From Allorhizocola sp044869915 (GTDB lineage: Bacteria > Actinomycetota > Actinomycetes > Mycobacteriales > Micromonosporaceae), in contig JBIOYB010000352.1 in the NCBI GenBank assembly GCA_044869915.1, forward strand, positions 1 to 16,469: a stretch of DNA of 16,469 bases, written 5' to 3'. The notes beneath the pieces are model-generated. The model worked only from the letters and a program-made list of their open reading frames with translations. It did no database searches and was not told where the DNA came from. The position numbers and the translations under genes were made by a program. Of this stretch, positions 7,508 through 15,089 are shown piece after piece (positions within the stretch are counted from its first letter, which is position 1; each line of letters starts with the position of its first letter).

Positions 7508-9166
7508 ATGCCCGGGGTTTCTCGACGCACGCTCTTCGGCGCGGCCGTGCTGAGCGCGGCAGCACTGCCCACGACACCGGTTTCCGCAGCAGCCGAACCA
7601 GACGGACACGGCGACGCTTCGAGCGCGCTGCTGGATCAGTGGGCGGCCACACCCGGCGCCCATCCGCTCGTGCCCGACATCTCGCGGGCCGGATACGGTT
7701 TGGGCGCAAGGCTGCCACACGGCCGAGTGGTCGCCAAGGTAACCGACTTCGGCGCCCGCGCCGACGGTGTAACCGATTGCACCCCCGCGTTCAACGCCGC
7801 GCTGCGATCGGCGGGAGAGCGAGGCGGCGGGGTCGTGTGGGTGCCGCCCGGCACCTATCTGCTGTCCGGCCCGGTGTTCATCCAATGGTCCAACGTGGTC
7901 CTGCGCGGCGCGGGCCGCGAGTCGACCGTCCTGCACTTCTCGCGCCCGCTGGACGACGGCTACCGGCCCGCGCGGCAGTCCAACGGCAACAGCCGGTGGT
8001 CGTGGACGGGCGGCCAGATTTGGTTCATCTCCCCCGAACGCAAGGCTCTTTCAGAAACAGAAGACTTTGCCGGGACCGAGGGGTGGCTGCTGGGTGAAAC
8101 CCTTGCCGAAGTGAGTGCGGCCGCACGCGGGCAGCGCACGCTGGTGGTGAGCGACACGAGCAGGTTGCGCGCAGGCGAGATGGTCGTGCTCGAGTGTGCC
8201 AACCCACCGGATGCAAGCCTGCTCAAACACCTCGCAGGCGACATCCCCGGCACGCGCGAGGGCTACGACTGGCCGCGCCGCGCGCCCCAACTCGTGACAG
8301 GCTCGGGCGGACAGTACATCCAATACGCCACACCGCAGTGGCCCGTCCGCATCGCGTCAATCCTCAGCGGACGATTGGTGCGGCTGGCCCAACCGCTGAA
8401 GTACGACCTGCGTCCCGCGTGGCCCGCCCGCCTGCGCGCGATCGGCCCGACCGTGCACGACAGCGGCGTCGAGCGGCTGACCGTGCGCAACGAGCTCGTC
8501 CCGATGACCGCGCACAACCGCCATCCCGGCTCCAACGGCGTCTGTTTCCAGGCGGTGCACGACTGCTGGGCCCGCGACGTGCGGGTCGAAAACTGCGACC
8601 TGGGGTTTGGCTTCACGAGCGCGAAGTCCAACACCCTGCAGGGCGTAGCGGTCGGCGGGCGTGCGGCGCACCACAGTTTCGCCTGCCGCATGCAGTCGCA
8701 CGACAATCTGGTGGAGGACTTCGAGATCGAGGCCTTCACCGTGCCCGTCCCGGCGGGCGCCGTCCATCATGGACTCAATCTGGAGGGCCTGTCGTCGGGT
8801 AACGTGTGGCGCGCCGGGCGCATGGCCGAGGGCACGTTTGACACGCACCGGGCGCTGCCGTTTGACAACGCTCGCACCAACATCACGCTCGTCAACAACG
8901 GCCGGGTCGGCGGCTCGGCCGCGTCGGGGCCGCTGTTTGGCGCCCGCATCGTGCACTGGAATGTTTCTATCACGGGCGGTTCGCCCTATGCGCTCACGAT
9001 TGCCGATGTCGCGCCGCGTGGCCTGACCGTCGGCATCCAGGGCGTGCAGAGCACCGGCTCCGAACTCACGCCCGACTTCGCGGGCGACCTCGAAAGCCTG
9101 AGCGCAGACTTCGGGGTGCGCCCGCGAGTCACGGATCTGTATGAGGCGCAACGACGCCTAGCTTGA
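7508..9166 (+). CDS. Secreted pectate-lyase-like right-handed beta-helix protein with Tat signal
   Basis: Exported protein of 552 residues, probably a polysaccharide lyase, glycoside hydrolase or binding protein. The N-terminus carries a twin-arginine motif SRRTLF (5-10), a hydrophobic segment to about 20 and an Ala-rich cleavage region (VSAAA, 25-29). The segment VTDFGARADGVTDCTPAFNAAL (78-99) followed by GGGVVWVPPGTYLLSG is the characteristic opening of Pectate_lyase_3 (GH28/GH55-related) beta-helix domains. Later parts with repeated short strands (for example DVRVENCDLGFGFTSAKSNT) fit helix coils. The catalytic residues and substrate are not evident. It sits downstream of the sugar transport operon but is separated by 1 kb, so functional linkage (polymer outside, sugar uptake inside) is only an inference. 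Its 3' end overlaps the convergent gene by 9 bp. Confidence 0.87.
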   Translation: MPGVSRRTLFGAAVLSAAALPTTPVSAAAEPDGHGDASSALLDQWAATPGAHPLVPDISRAGYGLGARLPHGRVVAKVTDFGARADGVTDCTPAFNAALRSAGERGGGVVWVPPGTYLLSGPVFIQWSNVVLRGAGRESTVLHFSRPLDDGYRPARQSNGNSRWSWTGGQIWFISPERKALSETEDFAGTEGWLLGETLAEVSAAARGQRTLVVSDTSRLRAGEMVVLECANPPDASLLKHLAGDIPGTREGYDWPRRAPQLVTGSGGQYIQYATPQWPVRIASILSGRLVRLAQPLKYDLRPAWPARLRAIGPTVHDSGVERLTVRNELVPMTAHNRHPGSNGVCFQAVHDCWARDVRVENCDLGFGFTSAKSNTLQGVAVGGRAAHHSFACRMQSHDNLVEDFEIEAFTVPVPAGAVHHGLNLEGLSSGNVWRAGRMAEGTFDTHRALPFDNARTNITLVNNGRVGGSAASGPLFGARIVHWNVSITGGSPYALTIADVAPRGLTVGIQGVQSTGSELTPDFAGDLESLSADFGVRPRVTDLYEAQRRLA

Positions 9167-10483
9167 CAGTATTGCCACCGCTCGCTTTTCGAGCGCCAGG
9201 CAAGCCTCCACCAACGCGGCCATCTCGGCGAACAGGTCCCGCAGCACCTGTTCGCCGAGGGGCTCGCCGACCAGCCCGGCCAGGCGCTCGTTGAGCACGC
9301 GGACCCGCGCGGCAACGTCGGGCGCCTGGCTGAACATGAGCGCTAGTCGTTCCTCGGCCACCTCCGTGTAGGCGCCGAGACCGGTTACTGTTTCGTGCGC
9401 CAGCGTCGCGAGGCGCGACCACGTGTCGCCTGACTCGCGGACCAGCGCGGCGGCCTCGGTCAGGTGGCCACCCACGATCGGCGCCGCCTCGGTGAGGAAG
9501 TCCGCGTAGATGGGCCGGGTCGCGCCCGGTGCTGTGTATTCGAGCTCCAGGCATTCGTAAAGCCGGCGCAGGCCGTGAAACAGCGGCACCGGCCCGGAAA
9601 AGCGGCGCAGCCAGCCCTGCTTGGTGCGGGTGTCGCGCAGTTGCGCGGCGAGCTTGGCCATGCCGCTGAACCCGAAGTTGCTGTCGAAGGCGTGGCCCAG
9701 CACCGGCCCGGTCAGGTGGCCGATCGTCATGGCGATGGCCTCCCGGATCGCCTCGGGCAGGTCGCGTGCCGGGCGGTCACCGGTGACGGTGAGCAGGTGA
9801 TGGCGTCCCTTGCGGTGCGCCGACCACGCGCCCGCAAACTGGTCCATCCCGAGCGACCGTGGGACCGGTCCCTCGTCGTCGACATACACGGTGTCGCCGT
9901 CGCACCCGGCGGCCACCACAACGTAGGGATCGGTCCCATAGCCGGGGTCGAGGCCGTGCCAGGGCAGGCGGCTGCGGTCGACGGTGGTGATGGCGGGCGT
10001 GCCCTGCGCGAGCGTGTCCCGGAGCCGCGCCATGGCAGAGACCGGTTTCCCGCTGTGCTGCTCACGATGGGTGATGCCCAGTCCGTTGAGGACGGTCGGC
10101 GCCCACGGCGCGGGATGATGCTGGGCCACTATCGTCAACAGGGGCGGCATTTCGCGGTACTCGAAAATGGCATACATAAATCCGATCCCGCCGCCGATCC
10201 CGGCCAGCATCGCCTCGGTGAACGGTCCCCCGGTGTGCGGCGCGGTGATGCCGCGCGCCTGCAAGACGTGGGCCAGCAGGCCAGACTCGTGATGCTGGAG
10301 CGCGCCGAAGGCCGGATAGCCCGGCACGACACCGGGAAAGGCCAGTGCTGGCGAAAGCGCTGGCGAAAGCGGCGAAGGTGCCGGCGCCTTCGCCAGCACG
10401 TTGCGGCGGGCGGTCGTGTAGCTCTCGCCGGTCTTGTCCATGCGGGAACGGATGAGTTGCTTGAGCTTTTTCTGCTGCGTCAT
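9158..10483 (-). CDS. BtrH N-terminal domain / DUF4872-like protein
   Basis: Protein of 441 residues resembling the BtrH_N plus DUF4872 architecture. BtrH of butirosin synthesis is an acyltransferase that moves an ACP-bound acyl chain. The start is the ATG at 10483, with GGAGGA ten bases upstream; in-frame upstream starts at 10501 and 10591 give a less typical N-terminus. A short basic segment (KLKQLIRSRM...GESYTTARRNVL, about 6-30) resembles an N-terminal tag seen in actinobacterial relatives. A Ser/Pro/Ala-repeat linker follows. The BtrH_N core is seen in HHESGLLAHVLQARG, then GGPFTEAMLAGIGGGIGFMY. From memory, the family usually has Cys where the second His of HHES stands, so the nucleophile may be absent. 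The C-terminal half is helical, in keeping with DUF4872. No butirosin-type cluster is visible nearby, so the substrate is unknown. Confidence 0.8.
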   Translation of the reverse strand: MTQQKKLKQLIRSRMDKTGESYTTARRNVLAKAPAPSPLSPALSPALAFPGVVPGYPAFGALQHHESGLLAHVLQARGITAPHTGGPFTEAMLAGIGGGIGFMYAIFEYREMPPLLTIVAQHHPAPWAPTVLNGLGITHREQHSGKPVSAMARLRDTLAQGTPAITTVDRSRLPWHGLDPGYGTDPYVVVAAGCDGDTVYVDDEGPVPRSLGMDQFAGAWSAHRKGRHHLLTVTGDRPARDLPEAIREAIAMTIGHLTGPVLGHAFDSNFGFSGMAKLAAQLRDTRTKQGWLRRFSGPVPLFHGLRRLYECLELEYTAPGATRPIYADFLTEAAPIVGGHLTEAAALVRESGDTWSRLATLAHETVTGLGAYTEVAEERLALMFSQAPDVAARVRVLNERLAGLVGEPLGEQVLRDLFAEMAALVEACLALEKRAVAILSS

Positions 10484-10680
10484 GTGTGCGTTGTCCTCCA
10501 TGCGCGCCGAGGTGCCCGTGCCCACGCTGACACCCGCGCGCGGTAAGAGGATCGCCAACCACGCCTTGCCGGCCCGCGATGGCAGGGCCACCTTTGCCTC
10601 CGCATGGCCCGGCGGCGTGGGCGCCCGGTCAGGAGGTCAGGCACGCGAGCATGCCGGCATCCAGGATACCGGCTTCGGGC

Positions 10681-11421
10681 TCAGTCGGAGAACTCCCTGC
10701 TCTCGGCGTGCTCGATGATCTCCGCGACGCTCGGCGGCTTGGTCAGCATCCCGCAGATCACGTCGGCGCTCGGGTCGCCGCAGGCCCGGCAGCGCGCGAC
10801 CGCCTCGGCTACGTCGTAGCGGGTGCGCCGCAGCCGTACCTCATCGTCAAAAAGGGCCCAGAAGGCATATTGCGGCTCGTCGTCGTGATAAGGCAGACCG
10901 ACGCTGCCCGGATTGATGCTGCGCAATCCGGCCACAACGCGGTCGAACTGCAGGTGCGTGTGCCCCGACACGAGCACCCGCTCCGGCATGGTCGCCGCGA
11001 TCTGCGCCATCCGGCGCTCGGGCGTGCCCGGAGTTATCAATTCGGTGTCGCCGCGGGGCGAGCCATGTCCAAACCGGACAGTGCCCAGGTTTTCAACTTC
11101 CCAAACGATATTCAGAGGGTACGAGGCGAGCCAGCGCACCGCTTCGGCCGAGTGCCGTGCGAGCATCCACTCTTCGCGCGGGCGTTGGGGTTTGCGCTCA
11201 CCGCTCGCGAGCTCGACGACCGCCCGGTCGGCGTTGCCCCGCGTGAAAAGCGCCCGCCCGCCCAGCCCCATCAGTATCCGCGCGGTCTCCTCGGGCTCCG
11301 GCCCCCACGTGATGTCGCCGCAGAACACGATGAGCTCGGCCGACGCCACATCGGGCTCGGCCAGGACGGCGCGAAGCGCGGGAACGTTGCCGTGCACGTC
11401 GGCCAGGACCGCGACGCTCAC
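10681..11421 (-). CDS. Calcineurin-like metallophosphoesterase (YfcE/MJ0936-type)
   Basis: Cytoplasmic dimetal phosphoesterase or phosphodiesterase of 246 residues. The GTG at 11421 overlaps the MarR stop (GTGA). It places the first metal motif ADVHGN (Asp8, His10) right at the N-terminus, as is normal for this family; the same frame is open upstream but there is antisense to nothing recognisable and overlaps MarR coding. Further motifs are GD at 35-36, RGNAD with Asn63 (GN-H/D motif), FGHGSP with His119, and GHTH with His154 and His156. The C-terminal part NPGSVGLPYHDDEPQYAFW is typical of YfcE-like phosphodiesterases. Physiological substrate unknown. It is cotranscribed with the MarR regulator, which is an unusual partner. 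About 200 bp without recognised features separates it from the BtrH-like gene. Confidence 0.92.
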   Translation of the reverse strand: MSVAVLADVHGNVPALRAVLAEPDVASAELIVFCGDITWGPEPEETARILMGLGGRALFTRGNADRAVVELASGERKPQRPREEWMLARHSAEAVRWLASYPLNIVWEVENLGTVRFGHGSPRGDTELITPGTPERRMAQIAATMPERVLVSGHTHLQFDRVVAGLRSINPGSVGLPYHDDEPQYAFWALFDDEVRLRRTRYDVAEAVARCRACGDPSADVICGMLTKPPSVAEIIEHAESREFSD

Positions 11422-11900
11422 TGCTCGCGCCCCGCGCACAGGTTTTCGGTGACCCGCTGGAGGAGGCGGGCCAGCTCGCGCACCTCCACATCGGACAGTC
11501 CGGCCACGGCGACCCGGTCCGACTCCGCCGCGGCCTGCTGCACCTTGTCGCGCAACGCATCGCCGGAGGTGGTCGTGCAGACGATGTTGGTCCGCTTGTC
11601 GGTCTCGGACGGGCAGCGCGAGATGAGGCCGTTGCGCTCCAAGCGTTGCAGCGTCTTGGTGACCGTCGACGGGTCGAGGTCGAGCGCCGTGGCCAGCTGC
11701 GCCTGCGACTGCGGGCCGCGATCCCAGAGGGCTTGCAGCAGGAGCTCCTGTCCGGGGTATACGCCGGCCTCGGCGAGCAGTGAGGCGACGAGCATCGATT
11801 CGGCCTTGGCGGCGCGGCGCAGCACGCAACCGACCCGCGCGTTGTCGTGCAGGTCTCCGAACCCGCTCGGGCAGTCGGCGTCTGTGTGCTGCGTCACTCG
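11418..11900 (-). CDS. MarR-family transcriptional regulator
   Basis: Winged-helix dimeric regulator of 160 residues, a normal length. The chosen start is the GTG at 11900, preceded by GAGAGGGA; an in-frame TTG at 11957 would place translation through the operator sites and is less likely. The wHTH runs through QSQAQLATALDLD, the recognition helix PSTVTKTLQRLERNGLI, and a wing with the conserved D-x-R pattern (DKRTNIV). Flanking helices at both ends form the dimerisation region. It is divergent from an old yellow enzyme gene, and three TTGG-N4-CCAA sites occupy the gap, so it probably represses both directions and responds to an electrophile or phenolic ligand. The downstream phosphoesterase overlaps by 4 bp. 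Confidence 0.9.
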   Translation of the reverse strand, partial: RVTQHTDADCPSGFGDLHDNARVGCVLRRAAKAESMLVASLLAEAGVYPGQELLLQALWDRGPQSQAQLATALDLDPSTVTKTLQRLERNGLISRCPSETDKRTNIVCTTTSGDALRDKVQQAAAESDRVAVAGLSDVEVRELARLLQRVTENLCAGREQ

Positions 11901-11921
11901 TCCCTCTCGCGCTTGTGTTTG

Positions 11922-11975
11922 TTGGCCTGCCAAGCATAGCTTATGTTGGTCGGCCAACTATTGGTCGGCCAACTA
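11922..11975. promoter_or_regulatory. Putative MarR operator: three TTGG-N4-CCAA sites, two in a perfect tandem duplication
   Basis: The divergent gap between MarR and the old yellow enzyme gene holds TTGGCCTGCCAA at 11922-11933 and TTGGTCGGCCAA at 11946-11957 and 11961-11972. The last two are part of an exact 15-bp direct repeat, TTGGTCGGCCAACTA (11946-11960 and 11961-11975). Between the first and second sites lies the near-palindrome AAGCATAGCTT (11932-11942). MarR proteins bind imperfect palindromes of this size in divergent promoters, so autoregulation plus control of the reductase is likely. Binding itself is inferred. Confidence 0.7.
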
Positions 11976-11993
11976 AATGATGGAGGTGGACGT

Positions 11994-13060
11994 ATGTTGT
12001 TCGACAAGCTCCGGCTCGGGCCGCTTGAGCTGCCCAATCGTGCGGTCATGGCGCCCATGACGCGCAACCGGGCGGGGATTGGGGGAGTGCCCGGGCCGCT
12101 CGCGGCTCAGTACTACAGGCAGCGGGCCGAGGCCGGCCTGATCGTGACCGAGGGGGTGCAACCGAGCGCCATCGGGCAGGGCTACCTGAACACTCCGGGC
12201 CTGCATACACCGGCGCAGATCGATGGGTGGCGGGAGGTGACGAGCGCGGTGCACGCGGCGGGCGGCCGCATCTTCGCGCAGCTGCTGCACACCGGGCGGG
12301 TCAGCCACCCCGCAAACAATGGGGGCATCGAGCCGGTGGCGCCGTCCGCCGTACCGCTCAATGAAAAATGTTCACCCATAATGGATTAGCCGATATTTTG
12401 GTACCACGTGAGCTGTCCACAAAGGAGATTGACGGCACCGTTTCGGACTTCGCGCGGGCCGCGCACCACGCGGTCGAGGCGGGCTTTGACGGCATCGAAC
12501 TGCACGGCGCCAACGGGTACCTTATCCATCAGTTCCTTGCCCAAAACACCAATCAGCGCAAGGATTCCTATGGTGGCACGGTGCTCGCCCGGCTGCGGTT
12601 CGCGGTCGAGGTGGCCGAGGCGGTGAGCGCGGCGGTCGGCGCCGAGCGGGTCGGGTTCCGGATGTCGCCTGGGAATCGGTATAACGGCATCGACGAGCCC
12701 GATGCGGCGTCCGTCTATCCGGCGCTTGTCGACGCGCTGCCTGACGGGCTGGCATACGTTCATCTGATCGCCTCGCCGGACACGGATCTCAACGTGGAGT
12801 TGCGCCGGCGCTGGCAGGGTCCCCTGATCGTGAACGCCACACGGGAACGGCCGGTGCACCACGAGACGGTGCAGGAGTGGTTCGGGCGCGGCGCCGACGC
12901 GATCTCGTTCGGGCGGGCATGGCTCGCCAATCCGGACCTGTTGCGGCGCTTGAGGATCGGCGCACCACTCAACGAGCCCGATCCGGCGACGTTCTACGGA
13001 GGCGACCACCGGGGATACGTAGACTATCCGGCGCTGGCCGATTCCACGTCCGCCAGCTGA
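11994..13060 (+). pseudogene. Old yellow enzyme family NADH:flavin oxidoreductase, interrupted by a frameshift
   Basis: FMN-dependent ene-reductase of the NemA/OYE type that would reduce electrophilic alkenes or nitro compounds using NAD(P)H. The ATG at 11994 has GGAGGTGG at 11982-11989. The first frame gives APMTRNRA, QLLHTGRVSHPANN and APSAVPLNEK, then reaches a stop at 12387-12389. Homology resumes in the -1 frame with MFTHNGLADI (from 12368), HGANGYLIHQFL, TNQRKDSYGG and the C-terminal FMN-binding SFGRAWLANPDLL, ending at 13060. The two parts together give about 355 residues, the normal family length. Restoring one A to the AAAAA run at 12364-12368 joins them exactly (NEK-MFT). The surrounding 50 bp are strikingly AT-rich. 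This could be a real inactivating indel, a sequencing error, or, less likely, frameshifting during translation. The 3' end overlaps the convergent gene by 37 bp. Confidence 0.88.
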
Positions 13061-13554
13061 AGCTCCAATTCGGACTGTATCGTCGGGTGGGCGAGTTCCC
13101 ACGCGTACGGGCTGATTTCGACCGGGCGGCGGTGCGGCCAGACCACATCGGCGGCCGCCACCGCCGCGGCCGAATCGAAGCCCCGCCAGCCCGCCCAGCA
13201 GGCAAACTCGAGGCAGCCGTGCAGGTGGCATTCGGCTGCGTAAAACACGGCCATCGCCGTGTGATCGTCGTGCTTGCCGTGCCATTGTGGGCTCAGATAG
13301 AAGCGCCCCACCCCGGCCGCCACATCGTCGTCCGCGGCCCGTTTGACCGCGTCGAGCAGGCCAGCCATGTCCCGCCGCAGGCCGGCCTCGCGCCCAAGCG
13401 CCCGTTGCGCAGCCGACACGGCAAAGCGCGTGCGAGCCTCGGCCGGCGCGTCGCCAAGCATGCGCCGCACCGTGGCCCGCACGTCGACAAAGTGCTTCGC
13501 CCCGAGCTCGTTGAGCTCTGCCCGGGCAACCTCCGCCCTAATCGTGTCGTTCAT
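13024..13554 (-). CDS. Hypothetical protein with His/Cys-containing core
   Basis: I do not recognise this 176-residue protein. The ATG at 13554 is preceded by a purine-rich GGGGGCGGGG; the frame is open far upstream, but that part is low-complexity and antisense-like to repeat DNA. The N-terminal two thirds look helical and charged (for example AEVARAELNELGAKHFVDVRA). The middle holds QWHGKHDDHTAMAVFYAAEC followed by HLHGCLEFACWAGW, a concentration of five His and three Cys that could bind metal or simply be a buried helical core. The C-terminus contains RPVEISPYAWELAHPTIQSEL. There is no signal peptide or membrane segment. It overlaps the upstream repeat-containing gene by 17 bp, so the two are probably coexpressed. 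A toxin-immunity or conflict-type role is possible, but nothing in the sequence proves it. Confidence 0.6.
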   Translation of the reverse strand: MNDTIRAEVARAELNELGAKHFVDVRATVRRMLGDAPAEARTRFAVSAAQRALGREAGLRRDMAGLLDAVKRAADDDVAAGVGRFYLSPQWHGKHDDHTAMAVFYAAECHLHGCLEFACWAGWRGFDSAAAVAAADVVWPHRRPVEISPYAWELAHPTIQSELELQLADVESASAG

Positions 13555-14080
13555 CCCCGCCCCCGCCCGGCCCACCACCGTCCCGCGCGGCCCCGTCACC
13601 TTCGACGAGCCGTGCTTCATCCCGCGCAGCCGTATCGTGCCCGGCCGCATCCCGTCTCGCGTCGCCCGCATCGCGCGTCGCGCTGCCAGCGTCCCGCCTT
13701 GCGTCGCCGGCGTCCCGTCTCGCGTCGCCCGCATCCTGTCCCGCGACGGTGGCCCCTCCCACGCCGCCGCTATCACCGCGCGTGGTCTGGCCGTGCCCTG
13801 CCAGCCGTTCCGGCGACACGCGTTCCGTCGGTTCGGCCTCCTCGTCGTGCCCGGCCGGCTTCGCCGGACTGTCGTGTCCGGCGGTTCCTGCCAACGCCGT
13901 GGCCGCGCCCTGCCGCCCCTGCGCGGCAAGCTCCTCCAGCCCGGTCACCGGCGTCTCGTCCTCGACCGCCTCCGCGACCTCGTCCGACTCCTCGATCGGC
14001 CGCACCACGTCGTCAGCGTGCGCCCCCAACTCCCGCTCGGCCTGCCGCCAACGCTCGTAGTCCGTCCCCGGCTCGGTCAT
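13538..14080 (-). CDS. Hypothetical disordered protein with 7-residue repeats
   Basis: Unrecognised 180-residue protein. The ATG at 14080 opens a charged N-terminus (MTEPGTDYERWRQAERELGA) and an acidic stretch (EESDEVAEAVEDETP), which read like genuine protein. From about residue 55 the sequence becomes Gly/Ala/Asp/Arg/His-rich. From roughly 112 to 145 it carries four to five copies of a 7-residue unit close to RRDAGDA, encoded by 21-bp DNA repeats. It ends with a poly-Gly tail and GGDERHD. It is predicted soluble and largely disordered, with no signal peptide. The open frame continues upstream to 14776, but that part lacks protein-like composition. The 17-bp overlap with the next gene supports a two-gene unit. 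An alternative is that only the N-terminal part is ancestral and the repeats are an expanded tail. Confidence 0.5.
   Translation of the reverse strand: MTEPGTDYERWRQAERELGAHADDVVRPIEESDEVAEAVEDETPVTGLEELAAQGRQGAATALAGTAGHDSPAKPAGHDEEAEPTERVSPERLAGHGQTTRGDSGGVGGATVAGQDAGDARRDAGDARRDAGSATRDAGDARRDAAGHDTAARDEARLVEGDGAARDGGGPGGGGDERHD
13646..13747 (-). repeat. 21-bp tandem repeat inside the disordered-protein gene
   Basis: Units at 13646-13666, 13667-13687, 13688-13708 and 13709-13729, plus a partial unit at 13730-13747, share the pattern CG(C/T)ATCCCGTCTCGCGTCGCC on the + strand with substitutions. The period is 21 bp, so copy changes keep frame and add or remove seven residues. The changes between units are scattered, suggesting an old expansion. 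Confidence 0.8.
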
Positions 14081-14702
14081 TCGGGCTGAATACCCACAAT
14101 CGCCCCGCAAGAACCCTGCCCGCGCCCGGACCTGCCCGCGCCCGGACCTGCCCGTCGCCTTTCCTTTCGCCGACCGACACCAGCAGCCGTGGCCTCTTGT
14201 TGTTGCCGGGCGGCACCCGGCTAGCCGAGTCCACGTGGCCCGCACCTCCCCTATCAGACCCCGCGCAGACCCCGCGCGAGGCGCCGGGCCGCACGAGGCC
14301 GCGCTGACCCAGGGCCGTGCGCTGACCCAGGGCCGTGCGCTGGCAGCGGGGCATGCCCTCAACGCACTGGGCTCTCGACCGAACAAACGACGCTGTGCGC
14401 AGGGCTGCCTCGAACTGGGCAACCTGTCTTGACAAGAAAGCCTCAGCACCAACCCAGCGAGCGATCTGCCCGGCGCGCATGCCACAAAGGCACAGCGCTG
14501 GCCGCAGTCGGCCGGTTGCGGTTGGCCCACCTCAGATCGACTCGGCTCACCGTCCGCGGCCAGCTGCCGTTCGGCCTGCTCGCTCGGCCCAGCGGAGTGG
14601 CGGCTAGCGCTAGCCAAGCTCGGCCCAGCTCGCTGCGATCGGGCTAACTCGGACCGGCGGCGACTCTCGGCTCGGCCCGGTCGGCTCGGCCCGGTCGGGA
14701 GG
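14081..14702. other. Gene-free 620 bp rich in short tandem duplications
   Basis: No gene, tRNA or recognisable RNA was found. The interval holds exact two-copy tandem repeats: a 16-bp unit CCTGCCCGCGCCCGGA (14115-14130 and 14131-14146), an 11-bp unit CAGACCCCGCG (14255-14265 and 14266-14276), an 18-bp unit GCTGACCCAGGGCCGTGC (14303-14320 and 14321-14338), and a 14-bp unit TCGGCTCGGCCCGG (14667-14680 and 14681-14694). It presumably contains the promoter of the downstream - strand gene pair. TTGACA occurs at about 14428 on the + strand, but no matching -10 was identified. Confidence 0.6.
14600..14613. repeat. 14-bp perfect palindrome
   Basis: GGCTAGCGCTAGCC reads identically on both strands. 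CTAG is usually rare in high-GC bacterial genomes and occurs twice here. It may be a regulator site or a duplication product; no partner is assigned. Confidence 0.55.
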
Positions 14703-15065
14703 TTAGCTCCGTTTGCAAAGACAGAATGGATGACCAGCAGGGTCGGCGAAGACGCGGAACACGCCTTCGGCGCCACCGGGTAGGCGGCGGGCGCCGAGTT
14801 TCAACGTGGCAGCCTCGGCCGTGTCGAGGTCGTCGACCATCACGTCGAAGTGCATCTGTTGCTGGATCTCGGGCTCAGGCCAGGTCGGCGCGGCGAAGCC
14901 CTCCGCTCGGGCAAACGCCAGCCCCACGCGGTCGGGGGCATCACCGATGACCACCCAGTCGCCCTCATCCTGCACCCGAATCATCCCGAGCAACTCCTCA
15001 TAGAACGAGGCCAGCGCCGACGGGTCCGGGCAATCGATCACGATGCCATGCAGTCGTCCGATCAT
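14703..15065 (-). CDS. VOC-family protein (glyoxalase/bleomycin-resistance fold)
   Basis: Small cytoplasmic protein of 120 residues from the ATG at 15065; a second in-frame ATG at 15095 would add ten residues inside an inverted repeat and is less likely. The N-terminal half has LHGIVIDCPDPSALASFYEELLG, the standard first beta-alpha unit of glyoxalase-like domains, and WVVIGDAPDRVGLAFARA. The second half has MHFDVMVDDLDTAEAATLKLGA and ends with DPAGHPFCLC, the common C-terminal motif. Possible metal ligands are the His residues in LHG and MHF; the position often held by Glu (DPEGHPF) is Ala here. Members include thiol-dependent detoxification enzymes and binding proteins; the exact reaction is unknown. 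It is divergent from a DinB protein. Confidence 0.9.
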   Translation of the reverse strand: MIGRLHGIVIDCPDPSALASFYEELLGMIRVQDEGDWVVIGDAPDRVGLAFARAEGFAAPTWPEPEIQQQMHFDVMVDDLDTAEAATLKLGARRLPGGAEGVFRVFADPAGHPFCLCKRS

Positions 15066-15089
15066 GTCCGAGATAGTCCCACGGCGGTA

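Noticed and set aside
9464..10546. Long + open frame of 360 codons
   Set aside because: Lies antisense to the BtrH-like gene and has Arg/Gly/Val-rich composition typical of a shadow frame.
12362..12370. Programmed -1 frameshift site in the OYE gene
   Set aside because: The sequence around the A-run is not a canonical X-XXY-YYZ heptamer in the zero frame, and OYE enzymes are not known to need frameshifting; an indel or read error is simpler.
12877..14307. Long + open frame of 476 codons
   Set aside because: Crosses the end of the OYE gene and runs antisense to two better-supported - strand genes; its Pro/Arg/Ala repeats mirror the DNA repeats.
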